DNA from: Branchiostoma lanceolatum
Lineage: Eukaryota > Chordata > Leptocardii > Amphioxiformes > Branchiostomatidae
NCBI RefSeq assembly: GCF_035083965.1
Contig: NC_089732.1
Location: forward strand, 17,091,424-17,155,423
Direction of reading: 5' to 3'
DNA: 64,000 bases
Shown here: piece after piece, positions 11,501-25,100 of the stretch
Position numbering within the stretch: position 1 is the stretch's first letter
Layout: each line of letters opens with the position of its first letter
The notes under the pieces: generated by a model
Told to the model about the DNA's origin: nothing
Databases searched by the model: none
Seen by the model: the letters and a program-made list of their open reading frames with translations, nothing else
Position numbers and translations under genes: made by a program

Positions 11501-14500
11501 CATATCAATGAATTACCCTGAGAAACTATTCTAACTACGTAGGTACAAAGACGTTCATAAAGAACGGCAGCCCATAGTTCTCTTCCTGACAATAATTTTC
11601 AATAGGATTCTGTTAGATTATATCCAAGAATAGTTGTATTACTATAAAGCTACTAAGAGCTTATAAAAGCGCGTAAAACTAACAGTTATCGTGAATCGCT
11701 TTCTAGGGATTTTCTTTCTAGAAGCCTGTGGCCCCATCCATTGTTATATAAGATGATTATTGTAAACCTCAAATGTTTTGAACATCAATATTTGTTGATT
11801 TGTTCTCATATTAGAAATATAGGATAACTTGAGATAGATTGAGAACAGTATATATGTATAAGTATATATAATACATACAATCCATAAGGGTTACCTTGGT
11901 TGCCCGCTTCTGTGATCACAGGCTCAATATACCCACTTGTGGTGAACAACTGAAAATGGAAATCATGACATATATATATAGCACTAAGTGTATGAACTGC
12001 TTTCAATTCTGATACATCCAATTCATTTCATTGATTGCGTGACTTGTAAACCTAACACAGGAATACAGATTGAATAAGGACAGGAGTTGAAGCAAAGTAG
12101 TTGAAAATCTTACGGAGTACAAACTCAAATTATGCAATTTAGGGATTTATTTGCAAAATTTGTATCTGTTGATGATCCACTTTCCATAAACTACATACGT
12201 TACATGTATTTGAGTCTTATAATGGAAAACACTGCAAATATAGATTTTCCTCCCAATTAGCATAAATTTCACTTCAGTGTGTATATCTCTATCTAAGCTA
12301 CCTGCATACTAAATATCATGGAAATCCGTTGTCCCCTTTGTTCAGTTATTCTCCTTCGAAGATTTTTACAAAAACGCCCCTGCAGTTCCAGAGGAAGCTG
12401 CTAGGGGGCCCAAACCTACACCAGTTCTTTATTACTTCACAAGCTATCTGCCAATTAAAAGTCAAGACCACAGCCCGTCTACGTCAAAAGATACAAAAAT
12501 TGAAGTTCTGCTGCAGTACCAAGGTCACATATATACCAGGGGGCCCAAAATCGACCTTAAACTTCAGCTTCACAACACCTGCCCACATGACAAATATCAT
12601 TGTAATCCATCAAGAGGTTCCTGAGTTATACTGACTATAGTAGTGCGGAAACACAAACAGACAAACAAACAAACAAACACACACACAGACACACCCAATA
12701 CTATATCTCCATTTTTAATGGAGATAATTATTGACAAATGTATACGTTCAACGACGATATATAGATACCCTTTCAGTGTTGCGCTTGCGTCTCCTGGCAC
12801 CAGAGTCCACGTAGCACCTTACTGCTGCTGTGTATTTCTCCCTTGACCGGAGCGCCTCATTTCCAGAAATCTTTGCCAGTCTGGGATCTGCAAGTTCACT
12901 CCGCTCACAGCACCACTGGTGACCACAGGGTCCCCCATCACCAATCTGGACTACATCAGTGCTTTTGTACTGCTCTCTGGTGGAAGAACCGACTTTACTT
13001 AATGCAAATTAAGTGCCTCGAGCTCGTGAAATGAAAAACGTTTTGTTTACATTGAGACTTAGTAAGAGGACTAAACATACAGTACGAGTATATACGACAC
13101 TTGCACATAAGCACTTTGAAGGCCCGTGATGTTAAACAACACTACTAAATATGGGGAGGGCGTTTTGGTGGCTATCCTTCAGCAGATTCTTCAGTGTGAT
13201 TCGTCCATTCCGGTACATTCGTAAATGTGATATTTGGTGATCTCCTGGTGTTATGATACAATGAATATCCAGCTTACTTACGTTGAAAGTGATAAAGCTA
13301 CATAAGGTTGAGTTTTCCCGTCCTCAGGAGCGTCTTCGGTAAGCATGACGTCAGGTTCTCCAACTCTTGTTTTCAGGTCAGCAAGGCTCTCGTCTTCATT
13401 CATGCTGATGAGGATGATTTGGCAACAGCTGAAGAATACGAGGAGTACAAAAATGTCTTTGTTTGTGAATAAAGGCAAAAAATATGCATAGATATATTTT
13501 CTAAACTCACTATACTAATTGTGCCTCGTGATAGCTAGCCTGGTCCCAGTCCCTAGGGGTCGGCTTAGGGGTGTTTTACCGGGCCCAGTCTGCTTTACTC
13601 ATGGCACATGGCACACTCACGGAAACATGACCCAGGCAGTACACACATGAGATTTGCTGCAAGAGCGCCGAACAAGATCCTTCATTATCACGATATTTCA
13701 CTTTGTACGGATTAGTGATTGGAACAACAACCTTTGGTACTTACTTGTGCTTCTAAACAAGGTGTAAATTGATCCCCAGTAAACACAAAATAGCATATTG
13801 CTACATGATGCAACCAACATGTTCCACTAGCCAATTATCATAGCACAACCAGACTCATATCATAGCAGTGCCCATGTCCAGTCGCTCTGTTAGACCGCGG
13901 GACACCCGGGGCTTGGAGGGCCATATATCGAGAGGATTTTTTGTTATTTCCTACCTTACCGCGGGTGGCGACCTAATCAAACCAAGGTCGTAAACACATC
14001 CCGAGCGGACTAAGCTGTCTGGGCGGGCGGGGGTCACGCCCAACACCGTAGAGATATCGGGGAGCCCCCGATGGTATGCTTTTCATAAGAATGCTGGACC
14101 TAGTACGTACCGTATGGGACCATTCCTCTCGCTCACTTCCGGAAGGACCATGGGAAAAGACGTTGGCGAAGGGCTTGGAGGTGGGCCGGTAGGGAGTACT
14201 GGAGGCGGCGGTGGGTCTATATTGTAAAAGAAAAACGTGACTTCGTAGAAACATTTATAGCATATTGATTTTGAACTAAACATTGCACTTTGATCTTTTA
14301 CAGCGTATACTCAGAAAGTGGATATTTTACGGAAAATATTCATGCTACTTAACGGATCACAATAATCCCAACGGGAGTCATAACGCGTCATTAAAATCGA
14401 AAAATCTTACGACTTTTCAACAAACTCTCAAGATTTGATGAAAATCTCGAGATCGTTTGAAACAATCTAAAGATCTTTCGAAAAAATCTCAAGATTGTTA

Positions 14501-17500
14501 AGAAAATCTCAAGATTGTTAAAAGAAAATTGTAAAGTTTGTTTGAAACAATCTCAAGATTGTTTGAAAATATCAGATTGTTTTCAAAAATCTCAGTATTG
14601 TTGTCAAAAATCTTAAGATCGTTTTAAAAATCCCAAGATAGTTTAAAACAAGTTTAAAGAATAGTTACAGAAATCTCAAGATTGCTTTATTTATTTATTT
14701 ATTTATTTAATGTAATCTTGAAATCAATGTTGACAATTGAACACATATACTAATATGTCAATACGAAAATTAATCAGAATGGTTTTATCTGTTTGTGAGT
14801 TTTGATTTGGGGCAGCTGACAAGGTTTTAATGGCGAAAATGAAACTAACCAAATCCTGAATAGCTAAAGCCCCATTCACATACAACTTATGATATTTTAG
14901 TTGTACAGTTCCTGGTTTAAACAAGAAAGCCATCTGTCATGCATTTGAGAGGTGGGTGCTTTGGTTTTTACATTGAGCATTGTAGACATTTTGGGCTCAC
15001 ATAAAACTTTCAGCATGGCAAGACTGTCGTTCGAGTATTTTTTGTCTTTCAATGATTGACTTATACGTCCTGTAGGACTTTTCATGGCTTATATGGTTTT
15101 AAGTTCTTACTTGCAGGAATGTGTAAATGAAAAGAAATAGATGAAAGTGTACCTTTCCTATTACTAATGTCAACTACTTACACGATACAAACAAGGATGT
15201 TTCTCGAATAAGTAAAATGTGTTTTTGAAACGTCAATTTGCCAACAGTTTCTGGTAGCTTGTTGTGTTCGTAACATGAACATTTCTCACCAAATCTTGTC
15301 ACTTCACAACTGAACTCTTCGCCCTTGTCCCCCTCGGCACAGGTTAGCGCACGGGCTGTGACTGTGACCATTGAGTTGGCGGGGAGGTCAGCCATTGACT
15401 TCGACCACTAGTGTTGATCCAAACCCAACGTGTCATAGCTAACGCCTGGTTCAGACTCGTCCGGATTATGAAGTGGTGTGTCTGTATATGTCACCTGTGT
15501 AGAATAAGTCATACTTAGTTCACGACTCGTCTAGTTACCTTCGCCAAGAAGGTTATGTTTTGGGTAGCGTGTGTTTTTATCTGTTAGTGAGTGTGTGTAC
15601 ATAAATCGAGAAGGCCTGTAAGAATTGTCTTGATATTTGGTATGTAGGTAGGACTTGATGAGAAATGGAAATGATTAGATTTTGAAGCCCTAGCGGCTTG
15701 GTACTGTGGTGGAACGTCCTGTTTTGATAGCTCGTGTTCTTGACATGCTATGGTTTTTAAGTGGTAGATAGCTCTTGGGCCAGAAAGTAAGTGGTATAGG
15801 TATGGGTCCCCTAGCGTCTTTTTGAACTGCTGGAGCAGGCTTTGAAAGAGAATTACTCAAAAAGAGATTAATGGATGGTCATGATTTTTGGTATGTAGAT
15901 AGCTGGAGTGGAGATTTATATAATAATATATTCAATATGCAAATCATAGCTAATTTACACAATTAAAGAGATAGTTGATACATCTGCCACATTTCATGAT
16001 AGGACTCTCAAACATGTACAAAGGTAACTGAGGAAGAGAGAAAAATTGATATATATCAACTATGTAGATAGAGACCTCATTTGCATAATTAATGAGATAA
16101 TACTATAACTCAGAATGGGGTTGACGAATCATCATTTTTTTGTATGTTGATAGATTACGTGATATTTTGTTTAATTAGACAATGAATATGCAAATCAAAT
16201 TCTAATTTGCATAATCAATTAAGGAAATTATAAAAACCTGCTGCGTTCCATGATAGGACTTTTCAAATATGTGACATTTGTAACTGAGGAAGAGAGGAAT
16301 GTTGATAGATAGAAAATATGCAAATGGCGACCTAATTTGCATAATTTTTGAGAAAAACAACAATAATTCCATACTAGCAAATGACGGCAATTTTATTCTT
16401 ATGGCGTTTGGAAGTTATGTGAATGTGAACTGTACTTGTGAACATCGTTAGATATGAATTATGCTAATGATGATCCTACTTGCATAATTGATGATAAATG
16501 CTAGAATAATCTTCTTTGTCAAGGTCATACTTTGGACAACTTCTGCTATTTGGGCGGAGAAGATGATCAACTGGTATGATTTATAACCGATGAGAAACAC
16601 TCACAATACGCCAGTCATAAAGGTTAAACTTATTTGGCGAATGTATGAAGTCGTGGATTTCTACTTTAATCATCCGATAACAGTTCTTACGACCTTAAAT
16701 TATGCAAATGTCTCGCACTGACGCCATTATACTTACTTTGTACCCTGACAGCCTTCCTCTGGTTTCTGTAGGAGCTGTCCAGGTTACTCCACATTCGCTG
16801 TTTGCCATTTTTGTCACATTCGGAGCATCTGGGCCTAATGATTAAAATATGCGATTGATGTATGTCGTTATGAGGCAGGGTAGCGATATGGTATCATACG
16901 GATGTGTTAAAAAAAATCTGTATTCAATTTTGCGACAAATTGTTGACGTGTAACTGAATTCGTGATTTGGGCATTGTTTTGAATTGAAAACTTATACTTA
17001 CAGCCATCACTTGTGCGGGCCACATATGGTTGGCTCTCATTCCCACGGTAGACGGTGTTGATGGCTGATATCTGTCGGACACAAATGGCACGGAACAGAT
17101 AATCACATTACATCATTGACCCACCTATAAGCCTATTTCAATTATGCTAAGAAAAATTAAAGGATGCATCATTATATGATACATCCATGGACAACTCTTT
17201 CATACGGTCCTTAGACACCTATATATATCAATTACAGAAACATTTGATATTCGCAAGGTTGCAGGAGGAGGTTGTAGTTCCCACTCACAGTGACAGAGTA
17301 GTTGTGAGCAGGCTGCAGGTGTGATGACGTCACCACAGCTGTCAGGTTCTCCTGCTGCAGTCCTGACGTCATGTTCTCCTGGTAGAACGGTTCCCCACCG
17401 GTACTGTTGTACAGGCTGACTCGGTACGCCTGCAGCTGACCGTGGATGTGGTCAGGGCGCCGCCAGGCTACATGCAGCTGGACCGGCCGAGGGATGTTCG

Positions 17501-20500
17501 GCGTCTGACAGTTACAGTCGTGCTGATCTGCAAACGTCTGGATAACTGGGGCTGTTGGGTCTACGGTATATTGGTACATAAGAATGTATAATGTAGATAA
17601 TATTGATGTTGAGGACTCTAGTTGACAATGGCTTACAGTATAGTAATATTAGGTTAAATGCTGGGGTTCCACAATGTAATTAATACACTGTAATGGCATA
17701 TCCATCATGCTTAGCATTCTACCCTCACCAACTTGCTATATTTTTGTTTTAGAAGCTATTCATATTTTGTATGGTGCACTGCTCACAATATTCAAAAGTA
17801 ATTGCGCTGTCACAGTCGCTGAAGTCTCCCTCTCCTGCGCTTGTCGCCCCGCGCACCCGGAATGTGTAGTTTGTGTACGGGTCCAGGTCTTCTATCACGG
17901 TAGTGGTGCTGTCGTCCGCAGTTGTAAAATTTTCGGACAACTCAGCCTCATCACACGACACGGACGCTCCATACTGAAGTATGTAGCTGATGATCTCACC
18001 GTTGGGTTCAATCGGAGGTGCCCAGGTCAGGTTGACTGAGCTGTGGGAGCTTGGTGCGGCTCGCAAGTTGCGAGGAGGGCCCGGCACTGTAAATAAAGCA
18101 AGACATTACCGCAAATAATTCTAATGTTTTCTTTATAGAAATTGTGCAGCTGCATGCCTGTTATTTTCTGCAGTGTTGCTTAAAGGAAAGCTGCACAAAA
18201 AATTGAAAATCCTTCTATGCTATGCTTAATATATTCCAAAGTCAAATTCTTACTTCAAGTTTTTTTACATAAGTCCGTCATAGTTCTGGGATTTTCCACA
18301 GTTTGCAACTTATGCCGTGCTGACGCCTTCTCACCTGATAATTGAATTATATTACGTCAGTGCTTCAGATTGTTTACCTGATGATTGTATTATATGACGT
18401 CAGTGTTCTGAAATTCAATCATCAGGTGAAAAATTTGAAACACTGACGACATATAATTCAATTATCAGGTGAGAAGGCGTCAGCACGGCATACGTTGCAA
18501 ACTGTGGAAAATCCCAGAACTATGACGGACTTATGTGAAACAACTTGAAGTAAGAATTTGACTTTGGAATATATTAAGCATAGCATAGAAGGATTTTCAA
18601 ATTTTTGTGCAGCTTTCTTTTAAAGAATTACCATATCCGGTATCAAGGTAAAGAGCCTTAGACTACCTACTTTCTTCGTCTGTTGTTCCCGTCCAATCGA
18701 CAGGATCGCTCCATCCCAGTGAGTTGTTCGCCCGTACTTGGATATTATATTCGACCGCCGTTTGTAAGCCGTAGATGTAGACTTCGCCATTGACACCAGA
18801 AACTCCAGCTGACTCCCAGTCTCCCCAGTCCTCCGTGTCGCTCCGTTTGTAGCGTACCTGGGAGTCGATGATGTCGAGGTTACCGGTTACTCCTACTGAC
18901 CACGTGACGTGTAGGGTTGTTGAGTTCATTGCGATGACGTTCACTGTTACGTCATCAGGGCGCTCTGTAGACAGGGGATGAGAGAATGTAAGTGTTTGCG
19001 CACGAGTCACTCACAGGTAGAGTACAGTATAGAAAACGGTATGTATGTCTATAGTTTAAACACTTTATCACAGCGCAAGCTACAGATATCCATCGATGAA
19101 ACGTTCAAGGCTTTCGTACCTTCCACTGCAAGTTTTGCCTCTGGTGACGTGTCGTTTCTCACCACATTAGACGAGATACAAACGTACCGCCCGTTATCCT
19201 GTCGCCGTGCTGACGTAATGGTTAATGTGCTGTGGATCACGTGTTGTTCTCCCTCCAGACCTCCATCTGTAACGTCAATGCTGATCCCGTGTCCGGCTGT
19301 GATGACGTTATCATCGTGATTCCAGGCGACGGTAGGGACTGGAACACCGCGACCGGTACAGCGGAACGTTACTTCATTCCCAACAACTACAGTGACGTCT
19401 TCTAGATCGTTTGATACTGTTGCAGGTACTGGAATGATACAGGTATATGTTGCGTGTCTAAATTCAATTCAGGACAAGCACCCTTATCTCAATGTTATAC
19501 ATTTTACGGACAATAACAGATTTGGTGGACCTCCATTTAAACGGACGTATAGTTTTTCTTCTGGTTTCTAAAACCTTACAAATCATATTTCTACTGTACA
19601 AGTAATTTTCTAGAAGGCCTCTGCTTGACCTTGGAGAGACAGTGCCCTTGACGTATCTCTTTAACATTTAACAATGCAATTTACATACTCGTTTTGCAGG
19701 TGTCTCCAACCCAAGGTTCCTCACACCCTGGACAGCTGCCATTGGTTTTCTCACAGACTGTCTCATTTATACAGTTTCCACAGGCTTCCACACAGCCCTG
19801 ACCGTAATAGCCGTCATCACATTCTACAGGAGAAATTGATAGTATATGTTGAGTAAAATTGCAGAACGAATCCAGAATTGATAAAGAGTATATAATATTA
19901 GGTGTGGTTATTGAGTGAATAAGCAAAATATAATGTAGCAAAGTTGAATTTCCTAAGTGGACAACAGTACATTTATTTGTCTAATCAAATGTGGATTGAT
20001 ATCGTTCCATCCCTTGACAGCTAAAGTGTTAAGTTCAAAATCGATTACTTACGGTGTTCACAATGTGTTTCAAACCATCCATCTGCACATGCGCAGACGT
20101 AAAGTCCAGACTCTACAGGACCTGATGTCAAGGTCCCGCCATTCTGACATGGTCTGTATGATGATGCTGTGGAAAATTAGTACAATGATGTAGTAAATTA
20201 AATATAATTGTAATGCTTTTTCAACCAAAATAGAAAACTAAAACTACCGTCTTTTCTTTTTGCCTCACCCGTTCAATTAGATGCCTTTGGCGACAAATTT
20301 AGAAAAAAATCAAAAACATAAAATTATGAATCTTTGCCTTCAATGAGACTAATGAGAACATGACGCCCAAAATAGAACGATCATGACCGTACCTGGAAAA
20401 TTATCCGGCCTGATCATCATGACCGTTTTCTTCAAGGAATATGTGTATCCCTTCCAAGTGTACCAAACGATTACATCTGCACTGGAGCAGGAAGCTGAAG

Positions 20501-22050
20501 GTATTGAACAGCCGGTCAGATACTGTCCGTTCAACAAGGCGTAACCACAACTTGGAGTGTACCACCAGCCACCTTGTCCGAATGAACCTGCACAGTCGGT
20601 ACTGGAACCGTCGTTATCCTGGTCTGTTGTAGAAAATTGCCTGTTGTTGATGCTGTGACGTGCAGTGGACGGGTCCAAACTATCAGTTGCGTCTCCGCTG
20701 TACCCGTCGATCGTTGCCGTGTACTTGCTGCCGGCATCTCCTACAGAAAACGTGCTGTACCGCGCAAACCGGCTGTTCAGTTCCCAGTCTTCCAAGTACA
20801 CGTACAGTTCGTTTTGTTTCTGTGTCGTCAGACTGTGTATGTTCCCCAAACCCAGCCAGTACTCTCCTCTAGGATTACCGAACCCCTGCTCGTACTCAGC
20901 CCAAGTCTTGTCAAACGACACCGACCCGTCCTGCCGCCGCTGTATGACTGTCCACCCACCGCCATCAGTGTCCATGTCACAGTAGGCTTGGAATGGTTGG
21001 GGGTGGCCAATTGTGTAAACTTTACTGTACTGAATCCCAAGAGTGAACACGTCAGTACAGTCTCGGGGTACCAGGATGTCTGGAAACAATGGACAATGCT
21101 CATTGTGAAAATAATGATATTAGTTATGAGTGGCGTCCTGTGGCGCAAGTGTAAAGTGCGCGGCTGTCAAACAATGGGACCCGGGATTTAATCCCAGGTT
21201 GTGCCCAGAGACATGTCCGAACTTGCGCACCCGGCTGTCCTCACTTCACTCTACTGTAAATGAGTACCTAGCTCTTCTAGGGTTAGGGACGTCCCTCGGA
21301 TAGGACGTTAAATGGAAGTCCCGTGTTTGAGGATAGTAACACCTTGAGCACGTAAAAGAACCCACCACATCTTTCGAAAAAGAGTAGGGACATGCCCCGG
21401 TGTGAGTGGACCAAAAACATTCCGGCCTAATTGGGGTAGGAAATTTCCCGAGCAGCCTTCGTAACCCCTGCTTCTCCTAATGGGTCAGTGAAGTCAATAC
21501 TTGCCTCGAGCATTGATAAGGCTGACCTAGGGTGAAGAAATGCTGCTACAGTAACAATTTAGCCGCCTTTCTTCGTAAATCAGGCTCTTACGAATTGATT
21601 AAAAAATTGATAAATATCTCTTCCGGACATTTTTTATCACCCGGGCATATTGAGTTGATTATTCAGATGACATCTCCTTGTCAGCCCGAAGCAGATGCGA
21701 GCGTGCGAATAAAAAGAACAGTAGCCATCATTATGAACTCGGGAAGGATGAATAAGTGACTAAACACGCAGCGTATGCTATAGCAAATTATGGATTCTTC
21801 ATTTTCTTTTTTTTTCACACCTTCTTCTTTGACATTGTAATTGATTTTGGCCTTCTACGACATGAATATCGTTTTCCAATATTTTTGGCAATTTACGGCA
21901 TATGTTTGATCATTTTGCAGCTACTCTTTACAGTACGATTTACAGTACTTCTATCATAAACTTGAAAAAAAGATGCGTGCGCGGATGCCAGCCATATATC
22001 AAAACATTACCATGGCCTTACAGAAGCATATAACAACGGAAAAGATTGAT

Positions 22051-22134
<84 letters not shown>

Positions 22135-25100
22135 TGTACATATATGCCCTCATGCTGAAATGTCATTATTAGATATAGACAAATAAAGAAATGTTGGGTA
22201 ATGTTACTAAGAAGGTTGATAAACATAGTATTACGTTTCCGTTGGTAGTAATCTCGGTAAGACCAACTGTCCCAATCAGGACCAGGAGACGCGGCCATGT
22301 CCTTGTCACTACTGCTGAGCCAACACTGTGCACTGCCGCCCTCTGGCGATCTCGCGGGGCGATGGTTGAAGGACAGACATGGCGGGGTGACGCCGTCGTA
22401 ACTGCCGTAACCTTGCAGACAGCGGCGGGCACACTCGTCTGCGTCTATATCGTTGTACGCTGTTATGTGGTCAGGACTGTCACCGAAGAAACGACCTTCC
22501 TCCTTCGTGAAAAGATCCTCGTACGAGACAGTAGCTAAAGCAAAAGGGCAACATCATTTTAAAACTATTTTAATTTGCGAGAAATAAAATAAAACCTTAA
22601 GGGTTGTACTTTGGCTACTTTGGCATTTTTACATTCCGTTGTACCGCAGTTGTACTGGATATTGAGAGCTGGGTATGAAATTTTTGTAAGTATGATTTTT
22701 TGGACATAGAAGATGTCATCAAATTGTATCTCCCCTAATATTATTATTTTCAAAGAGAAAATACAGCACTTGGTACATACCACTAACTGTCTGTAGTAAT
22801 TAGGAAATAAATCATTTTCTAATAGCTGCAAACAATTAGTAGATATCAATATGTGCGAACATACGTTTTCAGCTTTGATCATTATGTACATGGAAATCAT
22901 AGTTTCATTGCAGTGGTATGTATCAAATTGCTGTATTTTCTAGAAGAAAAACTTGTTAGGGGCAGTATATTTTGTTGATGTCTAAAAAGTCTTATTAGGA
23001 ATTTTTAATACCCAGCTATCTTTTTTGAAGTTTGACTGAAGTTCTTTCTTAACTTATTGATGAGAAAACCATGGAAAGTCAAAATTCACCCCTATGCTTC
23101 AGTCCCATTTCCGATCCGGGGCCCAGCCGGGATGTTTGCAAAAAAGAAACATACAAAATGCATATCAAGAGAATACACAATGTTTGGTTAGAAGTATTTT
23201 TTTACCGTTTTGTGTCTTTTGATGTCTTTTACATCCTATTTTTCATTCTCACGCAAGCTGCCCGGCCGGCCCCCGGATTGGAACTGGAACCGAAGCACTA
23301 TCCAGGTATTAACCTTAATGACAAGATTTGCTATTGCACAATTACAATGTAACCACAAAGGTTTTTACAACCACGTCTATAGGTATCTTTTCCTGAAGAA
23401 CAACAATTTCAATTCCATTACCTGTTCGTATATGACACGAGTTCCCAGTCCAGAAGTCCTGACAATCTCCAGTGCAGGCACCAGTCTTCTTGTTACAGGC
23501 AGCTGGTCCGTTTGCACAGTGACAGGTTTGGGTGCAGCCAGCTCCATATAAGTCGTCGGGACACTCTATAGTAGTTGGGAAATGCATAAAATGCATGAAC
23601 AAATCCGTATACAAATGATCGAAAATATGATGACATCATATGTTACTGTATTAGATGAATCACCTACCTTGGTCACAAAACGAACCGTACCAGCCCTGTG
23701 CGCATTGGCAGATGTACAGTCCCGATTCTTCAGGTCCTAACGCGAGGTTTCCATTCCGACACGGTCTGAATGATGAGACTGTCAAATGAGAAGATAGAAA
23801 AGAATTACATACCCATTCCATTTTGATTAGAAAGCCATGCTCCTGTAAGCTCAACTGTTACAGTAATAGTTATTCTTAATCAAACTTAAACTCCAAATTG
23901 CCAACCACAACAATTGGACTTACCCAAATTTTCGACTGATCAGCTCCAGTCAAAGATTGAGCAATCCACTGCGATAGAATTTCTTATAGACAGTAATTTT
24001 AAACAACAGAGGTAACTCAGAAGTTTTATGGTCTTCCTAAAGTTCACAAGACTCATTAACCCTATCTATAGACTGTTTTGTTTATAACTGGGGGTGGGGG
24101 TGGGTGGTTGCCCCCTCCCCCTCATAACTTCCTAACGGTATGGTGTATCATAACCAAATTTGCAGGGAGTGACAGACAAGTAGAATTATAATTTCTGTAA
24201 CTTTTTAAATTACTAACGTTATGTATACTAAGCTCAACTGTAATATAGGGATTATCCTTACCCTTTTAACAGTGAGGAAACTTATCATAACGGATTTACA
24301 AGACAAAGAGGAGGAACTTCAGATTAATGAGTTATAGAGAAGGCTACTACTCCCAAACCTTCACGGCACAGCAACTCCAACCAGAACCAGAACAACAAGG
24401 GAAAGAACTGAGGCTTTGTCGTCTTGCCATACAGGAAAGAGATGTGTGAATGTCTCAAGCAGATATTTACAGCTCATAGGATCTAGACCTGCTTCAAGCC
24501 TACCAGTGAGAACTGCAACATATTAATAGCACTCAAGGACAAAACATCCAGGGACAATTAGAGCGTTGTATATCACATACAGTTCCAAGGTTTGAATATC
24601 AATGGCCCGTGTAAGGAATCTTATATCGGAGAGACTAAACAATCATTAAAAACCAGGTTCTTTGAACATAAACGCCCAAGTTTAACATACTCGGAAGTGT
24701 TATAACACATACATCGTATAGAGTCACTGGCCACTCGGTTTTACTGGACGAAGTAAGAATTTTGGACACAGAAACAGATTTTTTTGCAAGAGGAACAAGA
24801 CTTCGGAGACATCATATCTCCATGAACTATTGTTTCTTACATACATCTTCCCCAGGTAGGCCCGCAGGGCCTGTCAGTTGAGAAGCCTTCTCCACTTTTC
24901 CTGGTCATGGAAGACCCCCATCTTCTTCTAGTCTGTCTAGTCTGCCCAGTCTATACTTTGTTAATATTTCTTGTATGTTGTCCTTCCATCTTTTTCTGGG
25001 TCTACCAAGAGGGCGCTTGCCTGTCGGTTTGTACTTAAAAGCAATCTTTGCGATCCGTTCATCTCCCATTCTTTCGACATGCCCTAACCATCTAAGGGCT

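Noticed and set aside
12990..12996. Acceptor taaag at the start of exon 12769-12997
   Set aside because: It would put the exon out of phase with 13282-13428 and introduce a stop; the acceptor four bases upstream restores the frame.
20637..21191. 184-codon plus-strand open frame over FReD2
   Set aside because: Antisense shadow of the FReD2 exon, which has clear fibrinogen motifs on the minus strand. The same holds for 29124-29576 and for the minus-strand frames over 55021-55716.
22050..22140. Regulatory AC/TA tract
   Set aside because: Ordinary compound microsatellite; the 28446, 33893 and 12655 tracts are treated likewise.
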